Shown: one piece after another, positions 6,856-13,067 of the stretch | How positions within the stretch are numbered: the stretch's first letter is position 1 | How the letters are laid out: every line of letters begins with the position of its first letter | DNA from: Anaerolineae bacterium | Lineage (GTDB): Bacteria > Chloroflexota > Anaerolineae > B4-G1 > DUEL01 | Assembly: GCA_029932895.1 (NCBI GenBank) | Contig: JAOZPF010000019.1 | Location: 1 to 18,207, forward strand | Reading direction: 5' to 3' | DNA length: 18,207 bases | Program-made: the position numbers and the translations under genes | The notes under the pieces: model-generated | Told to the model about the DNA's origin: nothing | Databases searched by the model: none | The model's input: the letters and a program-made list of their open reading frames with translations, nothing else

Positions 6856-8670
6856 TTGGACAAGCGAGCGGTCTCCCGGCCTCACGCTGACGGCTTGCTC
6901 TCCTCAACATCGGACCACCTCGCTCCTGCTGGCCCGACGGGGCTCTCTCACCGGGCCGCTGGCAGGCGGGTGGTTCTCCTCTTTCTCGGCCTTCTCCTGC
7001 TCCTCGCCGGCTGCACAACCTCTCTCTCCGAGCAGCTCTTTGCGTGGACCGGGGAGGAGGAGCCGCTGGGCCAGGCGCGGGGTGTATTGCAACTGGCGGG
7101 CAACCTTCTTCGCCCCCACCCCCGCACCGCCCGCTACGAGCCGATCGCCGACACCGGCGTCAAACCCCTGGGGATCCACGTTTTCTTGGAGCAGGAAGTA
7201 GAGCCGGCCAAACGTGAACGAACGTTGCAGATGGTCGCCGCCGCTGGTTTTCACTGGATCCGCCAGGAATTTCCCTGGGAGGATATCGAGATCCATGGCC
7301 GGGGTGATTTCGTGGATCGGCGCAACGATCTGGATGGGGACGGCGTGGCTGACCCGATCGATGCCTGGGCCAAGTATGACAACATCGTCGCCCTGGCGGA
7401 GGAGTACGGCCTGGAGATCATCGCCCGCCTGAGCAACCCGCCCGCCTGGTCCCGCGCCGACGGGGACGCCAGTGGCACCTATGCCCCCCCCGATGACCTG
7501 ACCGACTTTGGCAACTATGTCTACGCCGTCGCCTCCCGCTACCGGGGTCGCATCCACACCTACCAGGTCTGGAACGAGCCAAACATCTACCCCGAGTGGG
7601 GTGAACAGCCAGTGGACCCGGAGGCCTACACCCGCCTGCTTTGCCTAGCCTACCGGCGGATCAAGGAGGCTGATCCCGCCGCCATCGTCGTCAGCGGCGC
7701 GATGGCCCAGACGGTCTCTTTCACTCCTGGCCCCGGGCCGGGGACGGGGATGAGCGACCTGGTCTTTTTGCAACGGATGTACGACGCTGGCGCGGCCGAC
7801 TGCTTCGACGTCCTGGCAGTCAACGACTATATGCTCTGGTCCGGCCCCACCGACCGCCGCCTGCCCCCGTCTTATGTCATCAACTATAACCGTCCTCTCT
7901 TCCTGCGTGACGTTATGGTCGCCAATGGTGATGCCCACAAGCCGATCTGGATCAGCGAGATGAACGCCAACGCTGTGCCCAACGACCCCTCGATCCAGGG
8001 TGTGGGGGCTTACGGTCAGGTGACGCTGGAGCAGCAAGCCCGCTACGCCCCCCTGGCCTATCAACGGGTGATGGAGGAATGGCCCTGGGTCGGCGTGGTC
8101 AATTTCTGGTTCTTCAAGCGGGCCAGTGACGCGGAACGCGACCAGTCCTGGTATTATTTCCGCATGGTGGAGCCCGATTTTACCCCGCTGCCCGTCTACG
8201 ACGCGATGCGTGCCTACACCACGGACCTGGTCCCCACCCTTTATCCCGGCACGCACCAGGAGGACCACTGGGCGCTGGCCTACGAGGGACCGTGGGAACG
8301 TGTGGCGGACGAGCGGGCCGTGCTCGGGGCCTACCGCCAGGCGGCGCGCTATGGCGCGGCGGTGTCGTTCCCCGTGGTGGGAAATCGGCTCACGCTGACG
8401 CCCGGGCCGGGCACGGGCGAGGTCGAGGTGACGATCGACGACGAACCGGCGCGCCGTGTGTCGCTGGACGGGCGGCCGGTGCGGTTGTTCTCCTCCTGGA
8501 CGCGGGGGACGCATCAGGTGCGGATCGTCGCCGTGGCGGGGCAGGTGGGGATTGATTGTTTCACCGTGCGCGAGCCGGACTGGGGAGGGCGGATCGCTGC
8601 CGCGTTGCTGATCCTCCTGGTCCTGGTCGGTCTCCCGTTCGCGGCCTACCGGCTGCGGCGTTGTTCCTGA
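6856..8670 (+). CDS. Lipoprotein glycoside hydrolase, clan GH-A fold (GH39/GH5-like)
   Basis: Up to 604 residues, exported and anchored to the membrane. A hydrophobic stretch (39-52) ends in a lipobox, LLAGC, with lipidated Cys53. A (beta/alpha)8 glycosidase domain follows (about 100-460). The acid/base is probably Glu241 in VWNEPN and the nucleophile Glu368 in WISEMNAN, the expected retaining clan GH-A pair. NDLDGDGVADP (157-167) resembles a calcium-binding loop of thrombospondin type 3 repeats. After about 500 comes a beta-rich domain, then a C-terminal membrane helix (580-598) with basic tail, so both ends may be membrane-attached. The start is uncertain: TTG 6856 leaves 38 residues before the signal hydrophobic core; GTG 6970 would begin at the core. 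The sugar substrate can not be deduced. The 3' end overlaps the convergent deacetylase gene by 25 bases. Confidence 0.8.
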   Translation: MDKRAVSRPHADGLLSSTSDHLAPAGPTGLSHRAAGRRVVLLFLGLLLLLAGCTTSLSEQLFAWTGEEEPLGQARGVLQLAGNLLRPHPRTARYEPIADTGVKPLGIHVFLEQEVEPAKRERTLQMVAAAGFHWIRQEFPWEDIEIHGRGDFVDRRNDLDGDGVADPIDAWAKYDNIVALAEEYGLEIIARLSNPPAWSRADGDASGTYAPPDDLTDFGNYVYAVASRYRGRIHTYQVWNEPNIYPEWGEQPVDPEAYTRLLCLAYRRIKEADPAAIVVSGAMAQTVSFTPGPGPGTGMSDLVFLQRMYDAGAADCFDVLAVNDYMLWSGPTDRRLPPSYVINYNRPLFLRDVMVANGDAHKPIWISEMNANAVPNDPSIQGVGAYGQVTLEQQARYAPLAYQRVMEEWPWVGVVNFWFFKRASDAERDQSWYYFRMVEPDFTPLPVYDAMRAYTTDLVPTLYPGTHQEDHWALAYEGPWERVADERAVLGAYRQAARYGAAVSFPVVGNRLTLTPGPGTGEVEVTIDDEPARRVSLDGRPVRLFSSWTRGTHQVRIVAVAGQVGIDCFTVREPDWGGRIAAALLILLVLVGLPFAAYRLRRCS

Positions 8671-9413
8671 GCGCGCTCTGCCAGGAGCCAGTACCGCTCT
8701 GCCGGTCGCCCCTCCCCCACATTCAGCGCGTAGGCGCGGATGCGCCTGCCCATCTCGCTCTCGTCGGCCCAGAAGGTGCCAAGCTGGGAACAGTAGCAGG
8801 CCACGGCGGCGACCCTGGCTGCCAGCGATGCGTCATCGAGAAAGAACAATTGCCGCTCCCACTCACTTCCCGCCAGCGCCGCCACCGCCTCTGGCTTGGC
8901 GGCGTAGGGGTACTCTTCGTAATAGACCAGCGCGCGCCCAGTCGCCTCCGCCGCCCGCCGCACCAGCCGGTGGTCCACGTGGTCACCTGCCCCTAGCGCC
9001 ACATAGAGGTGAGCGTCCCCCGGCAGGCGGGCGATGCGGCTGGTCACCTCCTCCTCCAGTATCTCGTCCGCTGGGTGCAGCGGACCCCAGAGGGAGAGTT
9101 CGGACGGGTAGAGGGGCGAGCCGTCGCGCGCGTGCCGGTAGACACACTCCGGCAGGTTCCAATGGACCGCTTCCGCTCCCAGCAGCGCCAGGGCCGCGCG
9201 GTCCTCCTCCCGACGGGCCGCCACTGCCGCCTTCTCCAACCCCCATCGCTGGTGGAGGGATTGGGCAAAAGCAGAGAGGTCCCCTGCCGGGTCGCCGGCA
9301 AAGACCGTCACCACCTGCACGTGCTCGCCCGCCCGCACCTGCCGTGCGATCCGCCCGCCGCAGGAGAGCACGCCGTCGTCGAGGTGAGGTGAGAGGTAGA
9401 TGCAACAAGCCAT
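8646..9413 (-). CDS. PIG-L/LmbE-family zinc-dependent deacetylase
   Basis: A 255-residue, probably cytoplasmic enzyme of the family that removes acetyl groups from N-acetylglucosamine-type substrates (as in GPI, mycothiol or bacillithiol synthesis). The metal motif appears as SPHLDD, with His10, Asp12 and Asp13, and the second motif GDHVDH at 143-148 supplies His145 and His148. It is the HLDD variant rather than the classic HPDDE. CVYRHARDGSPLYPSELSLWG (about 90-110) and YYEEYPYA (164-171) are also characteristic of this subgroup as I remember it. The substrate is unknown; no cysteine ligase or glycosyltransferase of a thiol pathway is adjacent. ATG 9413 is chosen over ATG 9422 because 9422 lies inside the -10 box of the apparent promoter and neither has a Shine-Dalgarno. 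This suggests leaderless translation. Confidence 0.85.
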   Translation of the reverse strand: MACCIYLSPHLDDGVLSCGGRIARQVRAGEHVQVVTVFAGDPAGDLSAFAQSLHQRWGLEKAAVAARREEDRAALALLGAEAVHWNLPECVYRHARDGSPLYPSELSLWGPLHPADEILEEEVTSRIARLPGDAHLYVALGAGDHVDHRLVRRAAEATGRALVYYEEYPYAAKPEAVAALAGSEWERQLFFLDDASLAARVAAVACYCSQLGTFWADESEMGRRIRAYALNVGEGRPAERYWLLAERAQEQRRSR

Positions 9414-9420
9414 CGCCAGC

Positions 9421-9448
9421 ATTGTACACCGGCGGCAAAGTTTGACAA
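9421..9448 (-). promoter_or_regulatory. Deacetylase promoter, leaderless
   Basis: On the minus strand, TTGTCA (9448-9443), a 16-base spacer and TACAAT (9426-9421). Seven bases downstream of the -10 comes the A of ATG 9413, so the predicted mRNA begins at or next to its start codon. The -35 box is the complement of the tRNA-Lys -35 box. Confidence 0.65.
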
Positions 9449-9470
9449 CCCCCTTGCAGCGTGTTATACT
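9442..9470 (+). promoter_or_regulatory. tRNA-Lys promoter
   Basis: TTGACA at 9442-9447, a 17-base spacer and TATACT at 9465-9470, placing the start near 9477, about 3 bases before the mature tRNA 5' end. This is a strong promoter, typical for a stable RNA, and it shares its -35 bases with the divergent deacetylase promoter. Confidence 0.88.
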
Positions 9471-9479
9471 CTCCCCCGC

Positions 9480-9553
9480 GGGCCGTTAGCTCAGTCCGGC
9501 AGAGCAGGGGCCTTTTAAGCCTTTGGCCGCAGGTTCGAATCCTGCACGGCCCA
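9480..9553 (+). tRNA. tRNA-Lys (anticodon UUU)
   Basis: A complete 74-base cloverleaf. The acceptor stem GGGCCGT (9480-9486) pairs with ACGGCCC (9546-9552). The D arm is GCTC/GAGC, and the anticodon stem GGGGC/GCCTT (with two G-U pairs) surrounds the loop CTTTTAA, whose anticodon is TTT. The T arm is GCAGG-TTCGAAT-CCTGC. The discriminator base is A9553. CCA is not encoded, so it must be added after transcription. The gene has its own consensus promoter directly upstream. Confidence 0.97.
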
Positions 9554-9556
9554 CAC

Positions 9557-9581
9557 CGGCCCGGCCCTATGGGTCGGGCCG
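9557..9581 (+). terminator. Hairpin just after tRNA-Lys
   Basis: An 11-bp stem with one G-U pair (9557-9567 with 9571-9581) and the loop TAT begins 4 bases after the tRNA. No T-run follows, so it may act as a processing or stabilising structure, and transcription could continue into the DUF456 gene. Confidence 0.4.
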
Positions 9582-9607
9582 AAGATGTCCTTGTCAAGGA
9601 GCGCAGC

Positions 9608-10120
9608 GTGGTCTTGCCGATGTGGGTCTTTTGGGTCACCCTGGTGGTGATGATCATCGGACTGGCGGGCGTCGTCCTGCCCGCTGTGCCTGGCGTGGGT
9701 CTCATCTGGATCGCTGCTCTGGTTTATGCCATTGCCGAGAGCTTTGCCACCATCGACCCCCTCACCTTTGCCGTGCTGACCGTGCTGGGGGCTGCTGGGG
9801 TCACGTCGGACATCTGGACCAGCCAGGTGGGTGGACGGCTGACCGGTGCCTCATGGAAGGCGCTGCTGGCGGGGGTGGGGCTGGGGATCGTGGGATTTCT
9901 GGTCGGCCTCCTGGCGGGGGGGATCGGGGCCGTGCCGGGCGGCATCGTCGGCGCTTTGCTGGGCATCCTCTTGGTCGAGTACATCGAGCGGCAGGATTGG
10001 AAGGAGGCGGCGCGCGCGGGGGCCGGTTGGCTGGCGGGCTGTCTGCTCTCTGGCGCGGTGCAGTTGTTCGTCAGCCTGGCGATGATCCTCATCTTTGTCT
10101 GGCAGGCGCTGAGAGGGTGA
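9608..10120 (+). CDS. DUF456 family membrane protein
   Basis: A 170-residue, very hydrophobic protein with about five membrane segments (about 5-25, 28-46, 52-72, 83-113 and 140-166). It fits DUF456, whose members have a glycine-rich pattern like VVLPAVPGVGLIW near the N-terminus, a short loop (SDIWTSQVGGRLTGAS) and a glycine-rich GLLAGGIGAVPGGIVGALLG stretch. The function of the family is unknown. GTG 9608 is preferred: AAGGAG at 9596-9601 is 6 bases upstream. An ATG at 9569 lies in the loop of the tRNA hairpin, and a frame opening at 9461 runs through the tRNA. It is probably transcribed from the tRNA-Lys promoter, as I see no other, and overlaps neither neighbour; the next small gene starts 2 bases after its stop. 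Confidence 0.8.
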   Translation: MVLPMWVFWVTLVVMIIGLAGVVLPAVPGVGLIWIAALVYAIAESFATIDPLTFAVLTVLGAAGVTSDIWTSQVGGRLTGASWKALLAGVGLGIVGFLVGLLAGGIGAVPGGIVGALLGILLVEYIERQDWKEAARAGAGWLAGCLLSGAVQLFVSLAMILIFVWQALRG

Positions 10121-10122
10121 GG

Positions 10123-10353
10123 ATGACACGACGAAGGAGCAGCACGACTCGCCGGCGACCACGGACACCCAGCCGGCGCGTACTTGCCATCCGCGCCCCG
10201 CGCCGGGCGACGGTGGTCATCGCGGCAATACTTTACATAACGGGCCTCTTTGGCTACCTGGGCTGGTTTGCCCTCGGACCAGACCTCTCCTTCGGGCTGA
10301 TGACGTTGGCAGCGACCTTGTTGCTGCTGGGCGCTCTTCTCCGCGACCTGTGA
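10123..10353 (+). CDS. Small Arg-rich two-helix membrane protein
   Basis: A 76-residue protein with no family I recognise. The first 29 residues are extremely basic (about thirteen arginines, RRRSSTTRRRPRTPSRR), followed by two predicted membrane helices (about 30-50 and 57-73) and a short end, ALLRDL. The basic N-terminus should stay in the cytoplasm and might touch nucleic acid or phospholipid head groups. ATG 10123 follows GAGAGGG at 10111-10117 and begins 2 bases after the stop of the DUF456 gene, so the two are almost certainly translated from one message. It ends 3 bases from the end of the convergent solute-binding protein gene. Confidence 0.65.
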   Translation: MTRRRSSTTRRRPRTPSRRVLAIRAPRRATVVIAAILYITGLFGYLGWFALGPDLSFGLMTLAATLLLLGALLRDL

Positions 10354-10356
10354 CGG

Positions 10357-11679
10357 CTATGGCGGTGGCTCCACCGCGTGGACGGCGTCGGTGGCAGCAG
10401 CGGCAGGGTTGCGGTGTCCCCGCAAGACAGCTTCCAGCGCCGCCTGCATAGGCGGTCCCACTGTCTCTCGCAGCACCACGGGCGGAGAAGGCTGCGCCCC
10501 CTCCAACAACGTTTCCAGCACCGCTCGCTCCTCTTCGGGAATCGTCCAGGCCGCCATGCCGCTCCGGGTGGTGGGCAGGTTCCCCAGGCTCTGTGTCCAT
10601 GGGCCGTACCGTTCGGCACTCATCAGCCAGTCCATCAGGCGCATTGCCTGCGCCTGCCGCTGGGGGTCGGCCGTTACCAGCACTAGCACCCATTGCGCCT
10701 GCGCCAGCGTGACCGCCCGACCGTCCTGGGTGGGGATGATGCCCGGCGTAGCCACGCCTGGCTCGCTCAGCAAACGGCGGCAGCCGACCACCGCCATCCC
10801 CACCTGCCAATCCCGCAGCAACTCCCAGCACCCATCCGCATTGTCCAGGGAGAGGAGGATGGTAGGGGAAATGACCCCCACCTCGCTGGCGCGGGCGTAA
10901 AAGTCCAGCACAGCGGTCAGCGGCTCGGCCTCCAGCCGGGGGTTGCCCTCCCCATCGGTCAGGTGCCCGCCCGCAGCCAGATACTGCACTAGCGTACCGT
11001 CGTTCACCCCATCCTCTCGCCCACCCGCCGCAAAGGCCAGGGGGGTCGGGGACGAGAGGACATCCGTCCAGGAGAGCGGCGGGCGGGCGAACAGGGTTGG
11101 GTGGTAGGCCAGGCAGTCCAGTTCCGCTGTGAGCGGCACGTCCATTATCTGCCCGTCCACCTGTCCCAGCGCGCTGGTAAAGGGAAAGAGATCGATGATC
11201 AGTTGGTCGGAGAGGAGGCCATCGAGTGGCTGGACCAGCCCTTCCTGGGCCGCCACCTGCGCGTCGTCCGCGTCCATCACCACCAGGTCGGGGATGACCT
11301 GGCTGACGGCGGCGGCGCTGGCCGTGCGCAGAAAATCGAGCAGTCCGCCGCGCCCGTGGGCCTTTTTGACAATGATCGCTACCTGCAGGTCGGTGTGGGC
11401 CTGATTAAAGTCGTCCACCTGTTGGCCCAGAAGCACAGAGGCAGGGTCTTCGCCGTAGGGGCTCAACTCCTCGGGCATCCACAGCGTCAGGGTCACCATC
11501 AGCGGTCCTGGCGCTGCGGTGGGTGTGGGAGTGGGAGGCGGCGGTGTAGGAGACGGCGTGGGCAGAGGGGAGGTGGGTGTGACCGTCCCGACAGGGGCAC
11601 AGGCCGTCAGCAGCAGCGTTAGCATGATCACTGCGCCGCCTGTCACCAGGCCGCCCTTGCGTCTCCGTGCATTCCTCAC
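10357..11679 (-). CDS. Extracellular solute-binding lipoprotein (ABC family 1 type)
   Basis: A 440-residue lipoprotein that should bind a solute, probably a sugar or oligosaccharide, outside the membrane. A basic N-terminus (RNARRRK), a hydrophobic segment (11-24) and the lipobox LTAC with Cys27 form the export signal. A Pro/Thr linker (about 30-58, PTPSPTPPPPTPTPT) separates the anchor from the binding domain. The domain starts with VTLTLWMP and has features of family 1 binding proteins: DFNQAHTDLQV, PDLVVMDADD and a C-terminal AMRLMDWLMSAERYG block. No permease or ATPase gene is next to it, so it is an orphan. GTG 11679 is chosen because AGGAGG (11691-11686) is 6 bases upstream; the TTG at 11685 directly abuts it. 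A single-gene unit with its own promoter. Confidence 0.85.
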   Translation of the reverse strand: MRNARRRKGGLVTGGAVIMLTLLLTACAPVGTVTPTSPLPTPSPTPPPPTPTPTAAPGPLMVTLTLWMPEELSPYGEDPASVLLGQQVDDFNQAHTDLQVAIIVKKAHGRGGLLDFLRTASAAAVSQVIPDLVVMDADDAQVAAQEGLVQPLDGLLSDQLIIDLFPFTSALGQVDGQIMDVPLTAELDCLAYHPTLFARPPLSWTDVLSSPTPLAFAAGGREDGVNDGTLVQYLAAGGHLTDGEGNPRLEAEPLTAVLDFYARASEVGVISPTILLSLDNADGCWELLRDWQVGMAVVGCRRLLSEPGVATPGIIPTQDGRAVTLAQAQWVLVLVTADPQRQAQAMRLMDWLMSAERYGPWTQSLGNLPTTRSGMAAWTIPEEERAVLETLLEGAQPSPPVVLRETVGPPMQAALEAVLRGHRNPAAAATDAVHAVEPPP

Positions 11680-11786
11680 ATTCAACCTCCTGCTCCTACT
11701 CCCACTTGGCGCTCCTGGCTCGTTTGGTTTGTACTCGCTGGGTTTGCCGACCTGCGGGATGGTGATAAGCAGCGACCATCGAGCAG

Positions 11787-11795
11787 ATTATATCA
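11787..11795 (-). promoter_or_regulatory. Extended -10 promoter of the solute-binding protein
   Basis: On the minus strand, TGATATAAT (11795-11787) is an extended -10 (TGnTATAAT). No clear -35 exists 17 bases upstream. Transcription would start near 11780, giving a leader of about 100 bases that contains a 27-codon ORF (11696-11779) beginning at the predicted start site. Confidence 0.65.
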
Positions 11796-11845
11796 CACTT
11801 CTCACTCCTCGCGGAAGTGCTTTGTATGAGCTAACGGAACTCGGC

Positions 11846-12580
11846 CTACAGCCCCAGCTCCCACCCGATTCCCAGCCTGGTCATCCACGCCCCGACGACC
11901 TGTATCCAGTCCATAAACAGGAGCACGCCGAAAATCACGAGCAAGACCCCCGTGGCGACCTGGATCGCGTTGAGGTAGCGACGCATCCGCCGGATGAGGC
12001 CCATCGCCCGGTCCACCGCCAGTCCCACCAGCAGGAATGGAATTCCCAGCCCGACCGAGTAAGCCACCAAGAGCACGGCGGATTGCCACATCGTCTCTTG
12101 ATTGATGCTCAGCGCTAGGATAGAGCCTAGCACCGGGCCGACACACGGCGTCCAGCCAGCAGCGAAAGAGATGCCGACGAGCAGGGAGGAGAGGTAACCC
12201 CATCCCGGCCTGGTCTGGATATGCACCCGTCGCTCGGCGTACAGGAAAGGCAGCTTGATCAATCCGGTGAGGGCCAGGCCGAAAAAGATCATCACCACGC
12301 CACCAATCCAGCGGACCCAGTCGGAGCGGAGGAGATGGGCCAGTCCGCCCGCCGCCACGCCGAGGATGACAAAGACGGCGGAAAAGCCAACGACAAAGGC
12401 CAGAGCGTGGAGGAAGGTAAAAAACCGCCCGGCGAGAGTGCGGCGGTGGTCAGGCGCGACCACCGCCTGTCCCCCCAGGTAACCTATGTAGGCCGGCACC
12501 AGGGGGAGCACACAGGGGGCGAGAAACGAGGCCAGACCGGCCGTGAATGCCAGGACGACAGACGGACTTGAGGCTTCCAT
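11846..12580 (-). CDS. ccdA: CcdA-type cytochrome c biogenesis / thiol-disulfide transport protein
   Basis: A 244-residue integral membrane protein with six predicted helices that moves reducing power from cytoplasmic thioredoxin across the membrane, feeding cytochrome c maturation or other exported thiol proteins. The two redox cysteines of the family are present: Cys23 in LAPCVLPLVPAY (helix 1) and Cys146 in GWTPCVGPVLGS (helix 4). Length and topology fit the short CcdA form rather than full DsbD, which carries extra periplasmic domains. ATG 12580 is preceded by AAGGAGA about 10 bases upstream. It has its own extended -10 promoter with a large inverted repeat over the -35 region. No thioredoxin-like partner or cytochrome c assembly gene is in the window, so the client is unknown. 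Confidence 0.93.
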   Translation of the reverse strand: MEASSPSVVLAFTAGLASFLAPCVLPLVPAYIGYLGGQAVVAPDHRRTLAGRFFTFLHALAFVVGFSAVFVILGVAAGGLAHLLRSDWVRWIGGVVMIFFGLALTGLIKLPFLYAERRVHIQTRPGWGYLSSLLVGISFAAGWTPCVGPVLGSILALSINQETMWQSAVLLVAYSVGLGIPFLLVGLAVDRAMGLIRRMRRYLNAIQVATGVLLVIFGVLLFMDWIQVVGAWMTRLGIGWELGL

Positions 12581-12616
12581 TGCTGCTCTTCTCCTTGGTC
12601 GAGATCAATAGGCCGT

Positions 12617-12625
12617 ATTATAACA
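12617..12625 (-). promoter_or_regulatory. Extended -10 promoter of ccdA
   Basis: On the minus strand, TGTTATAAT (12625-12617) matches an extended -10. The start is expected near 12610, 30 bases before the ATG. There is no good -35; that region is taken up by an inverted repeat. Confidence 0.7.
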
Positions 12626-12626
12626 C

Positions 12627-12655
12627 AGATACGCCTATGGTACCCAGGCGTATCT
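12627..12655. promoter_or_regulatory. 29-bp inverted repeat at ccdA promoter (candidate operator)
   Basis: Perfect 10-base arms AGATACGCCT (12627-12636) and AGGCGTATCT (12646-12655) around a 9-base centre that contains GGTACC. It lies directly upstream of the extended -10 of ccdA, where a dimeric regulator could bind. It could also form a hairpin if transcribed from further upstream. Confidence 0.5.
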
Positions 12656-12914
12656 ACCGCAGCAATCGTGCACAGTGGGAGCGGGGCGTGCCCATCCCTG
12701 CACCGTTGTTGTCTGTTCGCAGCGGCACGACACCACTATACACGTTGAGAGCCGGGGAAATGTCCAACTGATCAATCCCCGGCCCTCACCAAAGGAGGAG
12801 AAGAAGAGATACCACCCTGCTCGCACCAATAGTATACCAGAAGCAGCCCGGTATGCCTTGACGCGATCTGTACGCTTTCCCTACGGAATACCTACGGATA
12901 CACCCGACGTGGGC
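12656..12914. other. Gene-free interval between ccdA and ridA, first part
   Basis: I see no supported gene here. It contains a long-loop hairpin (12747-12787), a strong Shine-Dalgarno-like AAAGGAGGAG at 12791-12800 with no usable start codon after it, and a possible minus-strand extended -10 (TGGTATACT, 12839-12831). The frame open from 12675 into ridA has no coding-like content. Confidence 0.5.
12747..12787. other. Inverted repeat / RNA hairpin
   Basis: Arms of 12 bases with one mismatch (12747-12758 and 12776-12787), of which the inner eight, GCCGGGGA and TCCCCGGC, are perfect, enclose a 17-base loop. It may be part of an untranslated RNA in either direction; no T-run follows on either strand. 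Confidence 0.35.
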
Positions 12915-12918
12915 GTAG

Positions 12919-12981
12919 GGGCGCACCTGTGTGTGCGCCCACACCGGTGGCGGGCACAGGGGCGCACTTGTGTGTGCACCC
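12919..12981. repeat. Tandem pair of REP-like palindromes
   Basis: Two similar hairpins 41 bases apart. Copy 1 is GGGCGCAC (12919-12926), loop CTGTGT, GTGCGCCC (12933-12940). Copy 2 is GGGCGCAC (12960-12967), loop TTGTGT, GTGCACCC (12974-12981), with one arm mismatch. The palindrome CACCGGTG lies between them at 12942-12949. Repeats of this GGGCGCAC...GTGCGCCC style occur scattered between genes in many bacterial genomes. Confidence 0.65.
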
Positions 12982-13011
12982 GTGACCTCGGTTGCCGGCC
13001 CCCTCGCCCGC

Positions 13012-13040
13012 TTGTGCCCCGCGCCGGGATGGGCTACAAT
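13012..13040 (+). promoter_or_regulatory. Promoter of the ridA-two-component operon
   Basis: TTGTGC at 13012-13017, a 17-base spacer and TACAAT at 13035-13040, with a start near 13047 and a leader of about 20 bases. It lies 30 bases downstream of the REP-like pair. Confidence 0.65.
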
Positions 13041-13067
13041 GGGCCTAGATCACAAGAGGAGGACAAA

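Noticed and set aside
7218..7229. A near-match to the LexA box (GAACGAACGTTG)
   Set aside because: It is within the glycosidase coding sequence, has one mismatch in a core base and no promoter next to it.
9461..9607. Extension of the DUF456 protein upstream to 9461
   Set aside because: It would translate through the tRNA-Lys gene and its promoter; GTG 9608 has a well-placed Shine-Dalgarno.
10362..10377. Short hairpin GCGGTGG-CT-CCACCGC between convergent genes
   Set aside because: It is inside the end of the solute-binding protein coding region, has too short a loop and no T-run, so I do not call it a terminator.
12800..12830. T-box riboswitch-like core (AGGGTGGTA) on the minus strand
   Set aside because: It lacks the rest of the conserved ACCGCG core, there is no specifier stem upstream and no aminoacyl-tRNA synthetase or amino-acid gene downstream; chance similarity is the simpler view.
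12675..13067. An N-terminal extension of RidA to 257 residues
   Set aside because: The extension crosses hairpins, the REP-like pair and the ridA promoter; RidA proteins are about 125 residues, and ATG 13068 has a strong ribosome binding site.
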